The translations under genes were made by a program, and so were the position numbers. Under the pieces are notes generated by a model. That model ran no database searches. It worked only from the letters and a program-made list of their open reading frames with translations, and was not told where the DNA came from. This document shows, one piece after another, positions 1-10,011 of a stretch of 64,000 nt of DNA. This DNA comes from Escherichia ruysiae. GTDB taxonomy: Bacteria; Pseudomonadota; Gammaproteobacteria; Enterobacterales; Enterobacteriaceae. The stretch spans positions 310,001-374,000 of the forward strand of contig NZ_JAVIWS010000001.1 in NCBI RefSeq assembly GCF_031323975.1, in the 5' to 3' direction. The first letter of the stretch is position 1. Each line of letters starts with the position of its first letter.

Positions 1-393
1 GTTCGGATCAATGTAATGCGCCAGTTGGTCAACCGAGACATCAATACCCGCGCGTTGTAATAAAGGCTCCAGAACTTGCAGAGGCTTTATGATTGAGCTG
101 CGATACTGTGGCAAAGTGCGGGTCAGCTCATTAAGCGTTGAGCCGAGATAGGCCAGTAATAGCACCATCGCCATCACGATGATTATCATTAAAATCGACA
201 CAGCCAACACACGCGGCACGCGCCAACGAACCATGCGTTGTACCAGCGGATGAAGAATGACTGCGATAAATAGGGCAAGGATAAAGGGTACGATGATATC
301 GGCGGCAAAACGGATACCGCAGAGAATAATGACCAGCATTCCCAACATAATGACTATTTTTAGACCATTGAGCGTGATGATCGGCTTTGCCAT
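1..393 (-). CDS. tqsA: TqsA, AI-2 exporter family membrane protein (partial, N-terminal 131 residues)
   Basis: The reading frame starts at the ATG whose complement is at 391-393 and runs off the left edge. The visible part begins [10 protein letters not shown] and contains hydrophobic segments at about residues 10-40 and 60-85, as expected of the AI-2E/PerM transporter family. TqsA is known to export the quorum signal autoinducer 2 across the inner membrane. It is divergent from mdtJI with about 410 bases between them, the known E. coli arrangement. Only the 5' third is present, so integrity cannot be judged. Confidence 0.9.
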   Translation of the reverse strand, partial: MAKPIITLNGLKIVIMLGMLVIILCGIRFAADIIVPFILALFIAVILHPLVQRMVRWRVPRVLAVSILMIIIVMAMVLLLAYLGSTLNELTRTLPQYRSSIIKPLQVLEPLLQRAGIDVSVDQLAHYIDPN

Positions 394-804
394 GCGTATC
401 CCCGTTTTTTCTTCCTTCGCTAATAATATTTTCTTTTTAGCCGTGGCATTATAACGAAAATCAAACTCCTCAGGTAAAGAAATGAAAATGTTTTGAGTTA
501 ATTCTTAAGCTATGATACAAATCAGACGTGTACAACTACCGAGGACAATTATCATCCGCGATGACGAGAAGCAACACTGCGGATAATTGTAATATTATGG
601 ACAATTTGTTCAGGACGTTATTTTCTACATTTACTCATTTTCGTACCTCAACCACCATCTTGCTCGCAGGTGAGCAACACTGGCGCAACGCGCTTTAGTC
701 CCTTCCTCTGCCAAAGCTGGCGCTCTGCGCTGGGCTGAATACTTTTCTTTTGGTTTCGCTGAGTCGAGCGAATGTTAAAATAATTCTCTTGCAGGGGAAG
801 GACG
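394..804. promoter_or_regulatory. Divergent tqsA-mdtJ intergenic region
   Basis: No gene is evident here. The 410-base stretch is AT-rich and must hold the promoters of tqsA (leftwards) and mdtJI (rightwards). A ribosome site GGGGAAGG lies about 7 bases before the mdtJ ATG. I cannot assign individual promoter boxes with confidence. Confidence 0.4.
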
Positions 805-1170
805 ATGTATATTTATTGGGTTTTATTAGGTCTGGCTATTGCCACAGAAATTACCGGCACGCTGTCAATGAAATGGGCGAGCGTTAGTGAGGGAAGCGGC
901 GGTTTTATTTTAATGCTGGTGATGATTTCGCTGTCATATATATTTCTCTCTTTCGCCGTGAAAAAAATAGCACTTGGCGTGGCTTATGCTCTGTGGGAAG
1001 GTATCGGTATTTTATTTATTACGCTATTTAGTGTTCTGTTATTTGACGAAAGCTTATCGCTGCTAAAAATTGCCGGGTTAACAACCCTGGTGCTCGGGAT
1101 TGTGTTGATTAAATCTGGTACTCGCAAAGTGCGTAAACCCTCGCTGGAGGTGAATCATGGCGCAGTTTGA
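805..1170 (+). CDS. mdtJ: MdtJ, small multidrug resistance family subunit of the spermidine exporter
   Basis: This is a 121-residue protein with four transmembrane helices, typical of the SMR family. The conserved membrane-embedded glutamate lies in the first helix (ATEITGT), and the helix 3-4 region carries [11 protein letters not shown]. MdtJ pairs with MdtI as a heterodimer in the inner membrane and is known to export spermidine. The mdtI start overlaps its end by 14 bases, so the pair is translationally coupled. The length matches the K-12 protein. Confidence 0.95.
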   Translation: MYIYWVLLGLAIATEITGTLSMKWASVSEGSGGFILMLVMISLSYIFLSFAVKKIALGVAYALWEGIGILFITLFSVLLFDESLSLLKIAGLTTLVLGIVLIKSGTRKVRKPSLEVNHGAV

Positions 1171-1486
1171 ATGGGTTCACGCCGCCTGGCTGGCACTGGC
1201 AATCGTGCTGGAAATCATTGCTAACGTCTTTTTGAAATATTCTGACGGCTTTCGCCGCAAAGTCTATGGCTTGCTTTCGCTGGCAGCGGTGCTTGCGGCC
1301 TTTAGCTCACTCTCCCAGGCAGTAAAGGGCATAGATTTGTCGGTGGCGTATGCGTTGTGGGGCGGGTTTGGTATTGCTGCCACGTTAGCCGCTGGTTGGA
1401 TCTTGTTTGGTCAACGTTTAAATCGCAAAGGCTGGGTTGGTCTGGTCTTGCTGTTGGCTGGAATGATTATGGTGAAACTCGCCTGA
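1157..1486 (+). CDS. mdtI: MdtI, SMR-family partner of MdtJ
   Basis: This is a 109-residue, four-helix SMR protein with the conserved glutamate in helix 1 ([10 protein letters not shown]) and the family motif [11 protein letters not shown]. It forms the spermidine export heterodimer with MdtJ. The start codon overlaps the end of mdtJ, with the site GGAGGTG just upstream. A hairpin terminator follows directly at 1493-1516. Confidence 0.95.
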   Translation: MAQFEWVHAAWLALAIVLEIIANVFLKYSDGFRRKVYGLLSLAAVLAAFSSLSQAVKGIDLSVAYALWGGFGIAATLAAGWILFGQRLNRKGWVGLVLLLAGMIMVKLA

Positions 1487-1492
1487 TGACCA

Positions 1493-1516
1493 CGCTGCCC
1501 GATAATGCGGGCAGCG
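1493..1516. terminator. Hairpin between convergent mdtI and ydgD
   Basis: A 9-bp inverted repeat (CGCTGCCCG with CGGGCAGCG) and a short loop lie between the two convergent genes. It is followed by GTTTG on the + strand, so it is a plausible shared terminator. Confidence 0.6.
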
Positions 1517-1524
1517 TTTGAACG

Positions 1525-2346
1525 TTATTTCCGGGTCAGTTCTTCGAGTTTGTCGCGAAAACCGGTGACAGAAATGGCCCGGTTATCGGCGCGCCAGCGA
1601 TCTTTTGCTGCAGGAGCTGAACTTTGTACCCCAATTAACTGCCAGCCGTCATCAGTATGAAGCATCAGTGGCGAACCACTGTCACCTGGTAGGGTATCGC
1701 ACTGGTGCGACATTACCGAGGTTTGCGCCCAGCCGGTTATTTCGCAATTTTGATGACTGTACAACGTATCGAGATGATCTTCAGGGTATCCCGCCTGAGT
1801 CACTTTACGACCCGCAGCTTTTAATGCAGCGGTAAGCGCGGTTTTATCTCCCTCAAATAACGGCAACGGCGTAATGCCCGAAGGGGGATTGCGCAGCACA
1901 ATCAAACCGAAATCCCACGGCGCGGCTGCGGGGGGAACAATCCAGCCATCCCCATCCGGCTTTAACCGCTTCCCTAGCGTCGGATCAACGCGGCCTTCGA
2001 TGTCGTGGATCTCATAGCGCCAAAGACCTTTATTTGACACAAAACGCAACGCAACTGCTTTATCCGCTTTGCCCTTCGGCGGCGTTAATAAACAGTGTCC
2101 TGCCGTTAATGCCAGGTTCGGCGCAATTAGCGTCGCCGTACACAAATTGCCGCTGGCCGTTTCTAGTTGCCCAACCGCATCCCACGGCGATTGGCTCGTG
2201 TTATTTACTGATACACGATCATCATGACCAAAAAATAGGGTGCTGACCTCATTATTGGTCGATTTATGATCGTCCGGTTTATCCGCAAACACAAATGCAG
2301 ATGTCAGACTAATTGCACCCAGTACTACAGCAATGGTTGTACGCAT
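1525..2346 (-). CDS. ydgD: YdgD, secreted trypsin-like serine protease
   Basis: This 273-residue protein has an N-terminal signal peptide (hydrophobic residues 4-21 ending in AFA) and a trypsin-fold domain. The catalytic triad is visible: histidine in LTAGHC, aspartate in PWDFGLIVL, and serine in LPGDSGSPL. It is probably periplasmic. The substrate is not known to me. It lies downstream of asr and ydgU on the same strand, the usual E. coli order, so co-transcription from the acid-induced asr promoter is possible. Confidence 0.9.
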   Translation of the reverse strand: MRTTIAVVLGAISLTSAFVFADKPDDHKSTNNEVSTLFFGHDDRVSVNNTSQSPWDAVGQLETASGNLCTATLIAPNLALTAGHCLLTPPKGKADKAVALRFVSNKGLWRYEIHDIEGRVDPTLGKRLKPDGDGWIVPPAAAPWDFGLIVLRNPPSGITPLPLFEGDKTALTAALKAAGRKVTQAGYPEDHLDTLYSHQNCEITGWAQTSVMSHQCDTLPGDSGSPLMLHTDDGWQLIGVQSSAPAAKDRWRADNRAISVTGFRDKLEELTRK

Positions 2347-2445
2347 ATCACACTCTGGTGAGTAATTATGATTATTAAAAGCAAACCCTCGTAAATACTA
2401 TAGACGGGACGGGATGAAAGTGGGAGTAAAATCAGATAACTACGC

Positions 2446-2529
2446 TCAGGAAAGATAAAAACAGGTGGCAATCAGGGCGCATAAAATAAGGGTGATAAGA
2501 ATGAACTCAAAGCGATAACGGCCCACCAT
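2446..2529 (-). CDS. ydgU: YdgU, 27-residue membrane peptide
   Basis: A 27-codon frame begins MVGRYRFEF and ends in a hydrophobic helix finishing FYLS. It matches the small protein YdgU as I remember it, both in sequence and in position between asr and ydgD. It has one transmembrane segment and no known enzymatic motif. In K-12 it is reported as acid-shock associated, consistent with read-through from asr. Confidence 0.8.
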   Translation of the reverse strand: MVGRYRFEFILITLILCALIATCFYLS

Positions 2530-2547
2530 AGTACCCTCCGCTAAAGG

Positions 2548-2576
2548 CGGTGTTAAACGTTATTCGTTTAACACCG
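2548..2576. terminator. Perfect 12-bp hairpin between asr and ydgU
   Basis: CGGTGTTAAACG and CGTTTAACACCG form a perfect 12-bp stem with a 5-base loop. It lies downstream of asr on the minus strand. There is no clear T run, so it may act as a partial terminator or an mRNA stabiliser between asr and ydgU. Confidence 0.5.
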
Positions 2577-2621
2577 TAATTTTCAGGCGCGAGGGGGCGC
2601 GCCATTATTACTGCCGAAAAC

Positions 2622-2930
2622 TTACGCGGCTGGTTGTACAACTGGTTTTGCAGATTGCTGCTGGCTGTGTTTTTTGCTGTGCTTTTTGGCTGCCTGTGCT
2701 TTTTGCTCAGGCGCTTTCTGTTCATTTTTCGCTTTTTTATGATGCTTTTTAGCCGCCTGCGCTTTTTGGGCAGGTGCCGCTTTATGCTGTTTTTTATGAT
2801 GCGTTGTTTTTGCAGCCGCTGCTTTGGTGACTGTAGCAGTCGGAGCAGGCGTGGTCGCAGTTTCTGCAGCAAATGCGACAGAAGAGAGACCCATAGTAGC
2901 GGCAACAACCAGAGCTAATACTTTTTTCAT
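2622..2930 (-). CDS. asr: Asr, acid-shock periplasmic protein
   Basis: This 102-residue protein starts at [11 protein letters not shown]. The signal peptide ends at about AFAAE. The mature part is extremely rich in lysine, histidine, alanine and glutamine, with repeated [12 protein letters not shown] blocks. Asr is known to be strongly induced at low pH through PhoBR/RstBA-type control. It is processed in the periplasm and helps acid survival, probably by charge buffering. The start at 2930 is chosen because it gives a proper signal peptide; longer frames upstream do not. Confidence 0.93.
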   Translation of the reverse strand: MKKVLALVVAATMGLSSVAFAAETATTPAPTATVTKAAAAKTTHHKKQHKAAPAQKAQAAKKHHKKAKNEQKAPEQKAQAAKKHSKKHSQQQSAKPVVQPAA

Positions 2931-3184
2931 TGTCATACCCTCAATTTTGTTTTTTATGCAACCCCACTGCGGGGCCGATGTCATGACTATATCTCTGGAA
3001 ATGACAGGTTTCCGTGAGTGGTTGGTTTCGGCATGTAACGATATGTACAAAGCGGATAACGATGACGAAGGAAATAATAACGTATTGTAACGTAAGGCGA
3101 ATTTCCCACCAATATCGGTAGTATTGAATAACTTAACTTTTTCACTACCTATAAATTGGTAGAATCACTGTGTATTTGCAATAA

Positions 3185-3304
3185 ATGACACACAGCAAAA
3201 TGAATCCGCTAATTTGGGTATTTATTATCCTGATGACGTTAGATGCTCTGCGAGAAATGGCAGGCGCTTCGTCTATTTTGGGGTGGTTATTAACGTTGAG
3301 TTGA
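3185..3304 (+). CDS. Possible unannotated 39-residue membrane protein
   Basis: A short frame beginning MTHSKMNPLIW has one strong hydrophobic helix (about residues 8-18) and a second hydrophobic stretch at the C-terminus. It may instead start at the internal ATG (MNPLIW). Seven bases after its stop is a 12-bp hairpin followed by six Ts on the same strand. That terminator orientation implies transcription rightwards through this ORF. I do not recall a named gene here, and the ribosome site is weak. Confidence 0.4.
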   Translation: MTHSKMNPLIWVFIILMTLDALREMAGASSILGWLLTLS

Positions 3305-3310
3305 GCAAGC

Positions 3311-3356
3311 AATAAGTCCGGACAGAAATTTAACACATCGTCCGGACTTATTTTTT
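3311..3356 (+). terminator. Intrinsic terminator before the ynfM 3' end
   Basis: AATAAGTCCGGA at 3311-3322 pairs with TCCGGACTTATT at 3341-3352, and TTTTTT follows on the + strand. It is a classic rho-independent terminator for rightward transcription, and may also work in reverse for ynfM. Confidence 0.75.
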
Positions 3357-4609
3357 CAGGCGTGCAGCCGATGATGTAAACGTGTTCCGACCAGAATAGC
3401 GACCACCAGCATCAGGGCAATAAATGCACCGACGCCGTTCCAGCCATAGTTATGCCAGAAGACGCCACCTAATGTTCCGGCAATGCTTGAACCCAGGTAG
3501 TAACAGAATAGATAAAGCGAAGAAGCCTGGCCTTTGGCGCGTTTAGCACGAGGGCCAATCCAGCTACTGGCAACAGAATGAGCGGCAAAAAATCCGCTTG
3601 AGAAAAGCATCATACCGATAAAAATGAGCCAAAGTGAGCTGAACAATGTCAGGATAAGACCCAAAAGCATAACACCTGTCGAAAATAACATCACCGGGCC
3701 ACGACCGAAGCGGGTAGTCATGGTGCCTGCTTTTGGCGAACTCCAGGTGCCTGTCAAATAGACCAGCGATAATAACCCAACCACTGCCTGGCTAACATGC
3801 CATGGGGAGAGCATCAACCGATAACCGATGTAATTAAACAGCGTTACGAATGAGCCCATCAGCAAAAAACCTTCGACGAATAATAAGGGGAGTCCCCGAT
3901 CGCGCCAGTGCAGACGGAAGTTAATAAACAGTGTTTTTGGGCGCAGCGAAGAAGGACGGAAATGACGTGATTCCGGGAGAATTTTCCAGAACATTAACGC
4001 CGAGGTCAGGGCGAAACAGCCGATAGCCGCCAGCGCAATTCGCCAGTTAAAGAAGTCAGTAAATACACCGCTGATTAAGCGCCCGCTCATGCCGCCAATC
4101 GAGTTGCCGCTGATATACAGTCCCATTGAAAAGGCCACAAAACTGGGGTGGATCTCTTCGCTAAGGTAGGTCATACCAACAGCAGCTACACCACTTAACG
4201 ACAGGCCAATCAAGGCGCGCATAATCAAAATGCCGTGCCAGCTGGTCATCATTGTCGAAAGTAACGTACAGATGGAGGCCAACAGTAGCGCCGTCACCAT
4301 CACTGGCTTGCGACCAATGGCATCGGATAGCGGGCCAGTAAACAGCAAACCGATAGCTAACATCGCCGTTGAAATGGACAGTGAAATACTACTGTTAGCA
4401 GGCGTTAAGCCAAATTCTTGCGAAAGCACCGGAAGAATAGGTTGCACGCAATAGAGAAGCGCGAAGGTTGCCAGCCCGGCAGAGAATAGCGCCAGGGTGA
4501 CACGCATAAATTGCGGTGTACCGCGTTTAATGAATTCGTTTGGCTGGGAAAGGGGTTGCTCGTCAGTGTCGCTTGCCGGAGCGCCATCAACAGTTGTAGT
4601 ACGACTCAC
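3356..4609 (-). CDS. ynfM: YnfM, MFS family transporter
   Basis: This 417-residue protein has twelve hydrophobic segments. The MFS signature after helix 2 is visible as GPLSDAIGRKP. It is probably an inner-membrane proton-driven exporter; reports link YnfM to arabinose/drug efflux, but the sequence alone does not give the substrate. It is divergent from the LysR gene ynfL, which is likely its regulator. The length equals the K-12 protein. Confidence 0.92.
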   Translation of the reverse strand: MSRTTTVDGAPASDTDEQPLSQPNEFIKRGTPQFMRVTLALFSAGLATFALLYCVQPILPVLSQEFGLTPANSSISLSISTAMLAIGLLFTGPLSDAIGRKPVMVTALLLASICTLLSTMMTSWHGILIMRALIGLSLSGVAAVGMTYLSEEIHPSFVAFSMGLYISGNSIGGMSGRLISGVFTDFFNWRIALAAIGCFALTSALMFWKILPESRHFRPSSLRPKTLFINFRLHWRDRGLPLLFVEGFLLMGSFVTLFNYIGYRLMLSPWHVSQAVVGLLSLVYLTGTWSSPKAGTMTTRFGRGPVMLFSTGVMLLGLILTLFSSLWLIFIGMMLFSSGFFAAHSVASSWIGPRAKRAKGQASSLYLFCYYLGSSIAGTLGGVFWHNYGWNGVGAFIALMLVVAILVGTRLHHRLHA

Positions 4610-4715
4610 TTGAAATCCTTGCTAATTATGCCCGTGATGTGGGATTAGGAATAGAGTAGGAAAATCGAATTGTTATGTCTAATATATTAATAATCTCAAA
4701 TAAGATGTTTAAGAT

Positions 4716-5609
4716 ATGAATATTGAATTGCGTCACCTCCGGTACTTTGTTGCCGTTGCGGAAGAGCTGCATTTTGGACGCGCGGCTGCCCGCCTGAACA
4801 TTTCGCAACCGCCGTTAAGTCAGCAGATTCAGGCTCTGGAGCAACAAATTGGCGCGCGACTGTTGGCACGAACCAACCGCAGCGTGCTGCTTACGGCAGC
4901 AGGAAAGCAGTTCCTTGCTGATAGTCGGCAAATCCTGTCTATGGTGGATGACGCAGCCGCTCGCGCTGAGCGTCTGCATCAGGGAGAGGCGGGAGAGTTA
5001 CGCATTGGCTTTACCTCGTCGGCACCCTTTATTCGCGCAGTGTCTGATACCTTATCGCTATTTCGCTGTGAATTTCCTGATGTCCATTTGCAGACGCGTG
5101 AGATGAATACTCGCGAGCAAATAGACCCTCTTACCGAAGGGACGCTCGATATGGGGTTGTTACGAAACACCGTGTTGCCGGAGACGCTGGATCACGCAGT
5201 AATCGTGCATGAACCGCTTATGGCGATGATCCCGCACGATCATCCTTTGGCAAATAAACCGAATGTAACGCTGGCGGAACTGGCAAAAGAGCCGTTTGTT
5301 TTTTTTGATCCGCACGTAGGGACAGGGCTGTATGACGACATTATTGGCCTGATGCGGCGTTATAATCTGACTCCGGTCATCACCCAGGAAGTTGGCGAGG
5401 CGATGACGATCATCGGTCTGGTTTCCGCCGGTCTTGGTGTTTCGATTTTGCCCGCCTCTTTTAAACGTGTCCAACTCAATGAAATGCGCTGGTTACCTAT
5501 TGCTGAAGAGGATGCGGTTTCTGAAATGTGGCTGGTTTGGCCAAAGCATCGTGAACAAAGCCCGGCAGCGCGAAACTTTCGTATTCAGCTGATGAATGCA
5601 CTCCGGTGA
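4716..5609 (+). CDS. ynfL: YnfL, LysR-type transcriptional regulator
   Basis: This 297-residue protein has an N-terminal winged helix-turn-helix (about residues 1-60, with AARLNISQPPLSQQIQALE) and a periplasmic-binding-like effector domain after it. This is the standard LTTR layout. It is divergently placed from ynfM, about 106 bases apart, a typical LysR-target arrangement. The effector is unknown. Confidence 0.92.
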   Translation: MNIELRHLRYFVAVAEELHFGRAAARLNISQPPLSQQIQALEQQIGARLLARTNRSVLLTAAGKQFLADSRQILSMVDDAAARAERLHQGEAGELRIGFTSSAPFIRAVSDTLSLFRCEFPDVHLQTREMNTREQIDPLTEGTLDMGLLRNTVLPETLDHAVIVHEPLMAMIPHDHPLANKPNVTLAELAKEPFVFFDPHVGTGLYDDIIGLMRRYNLTPVITQEVGEAMTIIGLVSAGLGVSILPASFKRVQLNEMRWLPIAEEDAVSEMWLVWPKHREQSPAARNFRIQLMNALR

Positions 5610-5743
5610 GGGATAATTCAGCAAAAAAAACCGAAAAATGTGCTGTCAATCACATGACGAAGTAAAAATTTGACGACGCATATTGAAGTACTTCACCATA
5701 ACCTACAGATTATTTCGGAGCGCGAAAATATAGGGAGTATGCG

Positions 5744-6964
5744 GTGGTTGCTGAAAACCAGCCTGGGCACATTGATCAAATAAAGCAGACCAACGCGGGC
5801 GCGGTTTACCGCCTGATTGATCAGCTTGGTCCAGTTTCGCGTATCGATCTTTCCCGGCTGGCGCAACTGGCGCCAGCCAGTATCACCAAAATTGTCCGTG
5901 AAATGCTCGAAGCGCACCTGGTGCAAGAGCTGGAAATTAAAGAAGCGGGGAACCGTGGTCGTCCAGCGGTGGGGCTAGTGGTTGAAACCGAAGCCTGGCA
6001 CTATCTTTCTTTGCGCATTAGTCGCGGGGAGATTTTCCTTGCCCTGCGCGATCTGAGCAGCAAACTGGTGGTGGAAGAGTCGCAGGAGCTGGCGTTGAAA
6101 GATGACTCGCCACTGCTGGATCGCATCATTAATCATATTGATCAGTTTTTTATCCGCCATCAGAAAAAACTGGAGCGTCTAACTTCGATTGCCATAACCT
6201 TGCCGGGAATTATTGATACGGAAAATGGCATTGTGCATCGTATGCCGTTCTATGAGGACGTAAAAGAGATGCCGCTCGGCGAAGTACTGGAGCAGCACAC
6301 CGGTGTACCGGTTTATATTCAGCATGATATTAGCGCATGGACGATGGCTGAGGCCTTGTTCGGCGCATCACGCGGAGCACGCGATGTGATTCAGGTGGTG
6401 ATTGATCACAACGTGGGTGCTGGTGTGATTACCGATGGTCATTTGCTACACGCGGGAAGCAGTAGCCTTGTGGAAATTGGTCACACTCAGGTCGATCCCT
6501 ACGGGAAACGCTGTTATTGCGGTAACCACGGCTGCCTGGAAACCATTGCTAGTGTTGATAGTATTCTTGAGCTTGCACAATTACGTTTGAATCAATCTAT
6601 GAGTTCGATGTTACATGGGCAGCCATTAACTGTGGATTCATTGTGTCTGGCTGCGTTGCAGGGCGATCTGCTGGCAAAAGATATTATTACTGGCGTGGGG
6701 ACGCACGTCGGGCGAATTCTTGCCATTATGGTGAATTTATTCAACCCACAAAAAATACTGATTGGTTCGCCGCTAAGCAAAGCTGCAGAGATCCTGTTCC
6801 CTGTAATTTCTGACAGTATCCGTCAGCAGGCGCTTCCCGCCTACAGCCAGCATATTAGCGTCGAGAGTACCCAGTTCTCTAATCAGGGGACGATGGCGGG
6901 GGCGGCGTTGGTAAAAGACGCGATGTATAACGGTTCTTTGTTGATTCGTCTGTTGCAGGGTTAA
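5744..6964 (+). CDS. mlc: Mlc, global repressor of sugar uptake genes
   Basis: This 406-residue ROK-family repressor starts at GTG 5744. It has an N-terminal winged HTH (about residues 10-70). The ROK domain includes the zinc site CYCGNHGCLE, which binds the structural zinc. Mlc represses ptsG, manXYZ, malT and its own gene, and is released when dephosphorylated EIICB-Glc sequesters it at the membrane. The length matches the known protein. The prophage's dicBF locus acts partly on the same Man transporter. Confidence 0.95.
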   Translation: MVAENQPGHIDQIKQTNAGAVYRLIDQLGPVSRIDLSRLAQLAPASITKIVREMLEAHLVQELEIKEAGNRGRPAVGLVVETEAWHYLSLRISRGEIFLALRDLSSKLVVEESQELALKDDSPLLDRIINHIDQFFIRHQKKLERLTSIAITLPGIIDTENGIVHRMPFYEDVKEMPLGEVLEQHTGVPVYIQHDISAWTMAEALFGASRGARDVIQVVIDHNVGAGVITDGHLLHAGSSSLVEIGHTQVDPYGKRCYCGNHGCLETIASVDSILELAQLRLNQSMSSMLHGQPLTVDSLCLAALQGDLLAKDIITGVGTHVGRILAIMVNLFNPQKILIGSPLSKAAEILFPVISDSIRQQALPAYSQHISVESTQFSNQGTMAGAALVKDAMYNGSLLIRLLQG

Positions 6965-7089
6965 CATTTTTTAACTGTTCTACCAAAATTTGCGCTATCT
7001 CAAATTGAGCCAGGAACGCATAACTTAGACTTCCAAAGTTGAATTATTTTCCTGGCTTATATTTGTGAAGCATAACGGTGGAGTTAGTG

Positions 7090-7785
7090 ATGCTGAAGCG
7101 TTTCTTTATAACAGGTACAGACACTTCTGTGGGGAAAACAGTGGTTTCCCGCGCATTGCTACAAGCGTTAGCCTCCCAGGGAAAAACGGTTGCGGGGTAT
7201 AAACCCGTGGCGAAGGGGAGCAAAGAGACACCTGATGGGCTACGTAATAAAGATGCCCTGGTGTTGCAGAGTGTTTCATCAATTGAACTGCCTTATGAAG
7301 CAGTCAATCCCATAGCGTTAAGCGAAGAAGAAAGCAGTGTGGCGCACAGTTGCCCGATCAATTACACCCTTATTTCAAATGGCCTGGCTAATCTGACTGA
7401 TAAAGTCGACCATGTGGTTGTTGAAGGTACTGGTGGCTGGCGTAGCCTGATGAATGACCTGCGTCCGCTCTCTGAATGGGTGGTTCAGGAGCAGCTACCC
7501 GTGTTGATGGTGGTAGGTATTCAGGAAGGTTGTATTAACCATGCGCTTCTGACCGCACAGGCGATTGCCAACGACGGACTGCCGCTGATTGGCTGGGTGG
7601 CTAACCGTATCAACCCAGGGTTAGCACATTACGCTGAAATCATTGATGTATTGGGTAAAAAACTCCCGGCACCGCTTATTGGTGAGCTTCCTTATCTGCC
7701 TCGCGCAGAACAGCGTGAACTGGGGCAATATATCCGCTTATCCATGCTGCGTAGTGTGCTGGCGGTAGATAGAATCACGATGTAA
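7090..7785 (+). CDS. bioD2: BioD2, dethiobiotin synthetase paralogue
   Basis: The 231-residue protein starts at the ATG at 7090 (MLKRFFITG), giving the known length; upstream in-frame starts lack a better ribosome site. The P-loop GTDTSVGKT near residue 10 and the VVEGTGGW motif are those of dethiobiotin synthetases, which close the ureido ring of biotin using ATP and CO2. The 3' end overlaps the convergent clcB 3' end by 48 bases. Confidence 0.92.
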   Translation: MLKRFFITGTDTSVGKTVVSRALLQALASQGKTVAGYKPVAKGSKETPDGLRNKDALVLQSVSSIELPYEAVNPIALSEEESSVAHSCPINYTLISNGLANLTDKVDHVVVEGTGGWRSLMNDLRPLSEWVVQEQLPVLMVVGIQEGCINHALLTAQAIANDGLPLIGWVANRINPGLAHYAEIIDVLGKKLPAPLIGELPYLPRAEQRELGQYIRLSMLRSVLAVDRITM

Positions 7786-8994
7786 CGTCCGCGACATTAC
7801 TGACGCAATCACACAAGCAATCAATAAACCGGGGAGTAGCTGATACTCCCCGGTCATTTCACATATCATCAGTGTCGACATAATGGGCGCATGTGTAGTC
7901 GCAGCCAGTAGTGTTGCCATCCCGGTTAGCCCAAGTAAAAGCGTAATTCCTTCACTGTCAGTAAACCATAACCCCAGGCTCCGGGCATACAACATGCCAA
8001 TTGCCAGTCCGATAAATAAGGTCGGCGTAAACACGCCCCCAGGCGCGCCGGAACCACTGCTGGCCAGCACGGCAACTAGCTTGCAGAGGAAGATCACGGC
8101 AATGCCCATAAACAGTGGCGGGGCTGTTAAAAAGGATTGCACCGTACTATAGCCGTTGCCCCACACGGCAGGAGTGAGCAGGGAAAGCAGACCCACGATT
8201 AACCCTCCCAATGCCAGTTGCCAGGGCGGTGCAAGTTTTAGATTAATAAAACCCTGATGACTGGCGTTCATTAGCTTTAAAAACAATGGACCGCACAAAC
8301 CCATCAGCACGCCTGTACTGATAATCAGTGCATAGTCACGAGCCTGAATCATCATGGAGAGTTGCACGCTGTAGAGCAAAGCATTGCTGTGATTAAGAAG
8401 ATTGCTAATAAGCAATGCCACTACGGCAGAGATTACTACTGGTGCAAGGGAGGCCAGCATCATGGTGCCAAACAATACTTCGGCAATAAATAAACTCCCG
8501 GCAAGTGGGGCGCGATAGGCTGCTGCCATCCCCGCAGCCGCGCCACAGGCAATCCACAATTTCCACTCTTCGCGTGGGGTAAAACGTTGGGCAAACCAGG
8601 ATGCAGCAAGTGCCGCCAACAGGATCATCGCACCTTCACGACCAATGGCGCTGCCGCTGGTCACCACCAGCAAAGAAGCGAAGGATTTAATCAGACTGGT
8701 GGCGTAATCAAACTGCCCATCGGTTTGTAACGCCTCCATATAATCGGTAGGCGCATGGGGGCGTTGTTGAGTGAGTTTCTGCCAACCCATCAGCAACAAA
8801 CCAGCCGCCAGTCCGCCGAGCGCCGGCGTTAGCAGCCGACGCCACGGAGAAAGGTTCGTTGCTGCATTGACCAGACTGCCGGAGTCATTATTGAGGAACA
8901 GCCACTCCAGTAGCAGCATCGCATGACGAAACCCTGCAACGGCAAAGGCCGCCAGAATGCCTACGACCATTGCGATAAGCAGGCGGCGGAACAT
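7738..8994 (-). CDS. clcB: ClcB, CLC-type voltage-gated chloride channel homologue
   Basis: This 418-residue membrane protein belongs to the ClC family. Visible signatures are [11 protein letters not shown] and the selectivity region GSGAPGGVF. The start at MFRRLLIAM (8994) gives the known length; the longer frame adds 20 residues without support. ClcB and ClcA together serve extreme acid resistance as an electrical shunt. It is followed on the same strand by the bioD2 overlap. Confidence 0.92.
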   Translation of the reverse strand: MFRRLLIAMVVGILAAFAVAGFRHAMLLLEWLFLNNDSGSLVNAATNLSPWRRLLTPALGGLAAGLLLMGWQKLTQQRPHAPTDYMEALQTDGQFDYATSLIKSFASLLVVTSGSAIGREGAMILLAALAASWFAQRFTPREEWKLWIACGAAAGMAAAYRAPLAGSLFIAEVLFGTMMLASLAPVVISAVVALLISNLLNHSNALLYSVQLSMMIQARDYALIISTGVLMGLCGPLFLKLMNASHQGFINLKLAPPWQLALGGLIVGLLSLLTPAVWGNGYSTVQSFLTAPPLFMGIAVIFLCKLVAVLASSGSGAPGGVFTPTLFIGLAIGMLYARSLGLWFTDSEGITLLLGLTGMATLLAATTHAPIMSTLMICEMTGEYQLLPGLLIACVIASVMSRTLHRDSIYRQHTTQHG

Positions 8995-9187
8995 GGTGCG
9001 CAGATCCGGGTAGACATGTAGATGTTGCATGAGCAGAAACGGCAAATTAAACACGGGTCTCTATTTTGCGGGAAAAGAAGCCTGGCGCAAAAGCTGTGCG
9101 TGCTTTATGTGGTATTAAGCGTGACGTTGTCACTTACCGGAGCCGAAAGGCGTGCAGTTTACGCCCTTCGGTCTTACTCAGGATTAT

Positions 9188-9802
9188 TCAGCGAAACAGG
9201 GGTTTTACCGCGACAGGAATCAGCAACTGTGACTGCCATTGTGTCAGCGTTAAACGAGCCAGCTCACCGAGCGTGCGATAAAAAGGGTGTTCCGCCTTCT
9301 CGATAAACACCTCAAGAAAGCGTGTTGACCACGGTAAAAGATGCCAGGCCAACAACTCTTCGCACTCGGTCTGACGACCGTTCTCTGCCAGCCATGCTGC
9401 CATCAACAGCAGCGAACCAAAATGATCTTCCGGTTCGTTTTGTTTCATTTCAAACTGAATGCCTTTTTCGCGCATCCATTGACGAAGCGCCAAAGTAGAA
9501 TCGCCAAACAGCACCGATTCGCGATCCAGCCAGACAGATCCCCACGGAGGAGAGGGTAGCGCCCACGGCCCGACAAATAATCGTTGCCAGGCCTGAGTAC
9601 GCGACTCTTCACATTCTTCCTTAAAAGCCGTTGCCAGCGGCGCTAATGACGTTTGTGATAAAGGCCACTGGGTGACCCAATCGTCACTGGTTAGCGCAGA
9701 AACCAGTGGAGAGGCCTCTTTACTCTCAGGAGCGTAATAAAACAGCGCGCCCAGCACGCGCGCCGCGACAGAAAAATTATCTTGTTGTGAGAAATGCGTC
9801 AT
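9188..9802 (-). CDS. dmsD: DmsD, Tat proofreading chaperone
   Basis: This 204-residue all-helical TorD/DmsD-family chaperone starts at MTHFSQQDN. DmsD binds the twin-arginine leaders of DmsA and YnfE/YnfF and holds them until their molybdenum cofactor is inserted. In K-12 it is the last gene of ynfEFGH-dmsD. Here the upstream structural genes are gone, so it is an orphan chaperone that could still serve DmsA. Its usual promoter is lost with the deletion. Confidence 0.93.
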   Translation of the reverse strand: MTHFSQQDNFSVAARVLGALFYYAPESKEASPLVSALTSDDWVTQWPLSQTSLAPLATAFKEECEESRTQAWQRLFVGPWALPSPPWGSVWLDRESVLFGDSTLALRQWMREKGIQFEMKQNEPEDHFGSLLLMAAWLAENGRQTECEELLAWHLLPWSTRFLEVFIEKAEHPFYRTLGELARLTLTQWQSQLLIPVAVKPLFR

Positions 9803-9844
9803 TCCTATCATCCTGAAACGTGCGGTTTATCCCGCACCAATTTG

Positions 9845-9916
9845 TTAACCTGCGATGGTCATTCCGGGCATTATGTGCAGGCCATAAACGAGCGCACGCC
9901 CGATCATCTCACCGCA
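9845..9916 (-). pseudogene. Short remnant, possibly the 3' end of ynfH
   Basis: Just upstream of dmsD on the same strand a frame reads ...GEMIGRALVYGLHIMPGM and stops at 9845. Its place directly before dmsD and the hydrophobic tail are consistent with the end of a DmsC-type membrane anchor (YnfH). The assignment rests mainly on position. Confidence 0.35.
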
Positions 9917-9966
9917 GGTGTCCCAGCTAGCGGACACTGCCTGCGCATAACAATACCACACGGCAG

Positions 9967-9998
9967 GCCTGATATGATGCGTAAGCATCGTATCAGGC
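9967..9998. repeat. REP-like palindrome
   Basis: GCCTGATATGATGC and GCATCGTATCAGGC form an imperfect stem with a GTAA loop. The end motif and length resemble the E. coli REP/PU family between genes. It lies at the junction where ynfEFGH is missing. Confidence 0.55.
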
Positions 9999-10011
9999 AG
10001 TCACTGGTTTA

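Noticed and set aside
2507..2908. 133-codon frame overlapping asr in another frame
   Set aside because: Shadow of the repetitive lysine/glutamine-rich asr gene.
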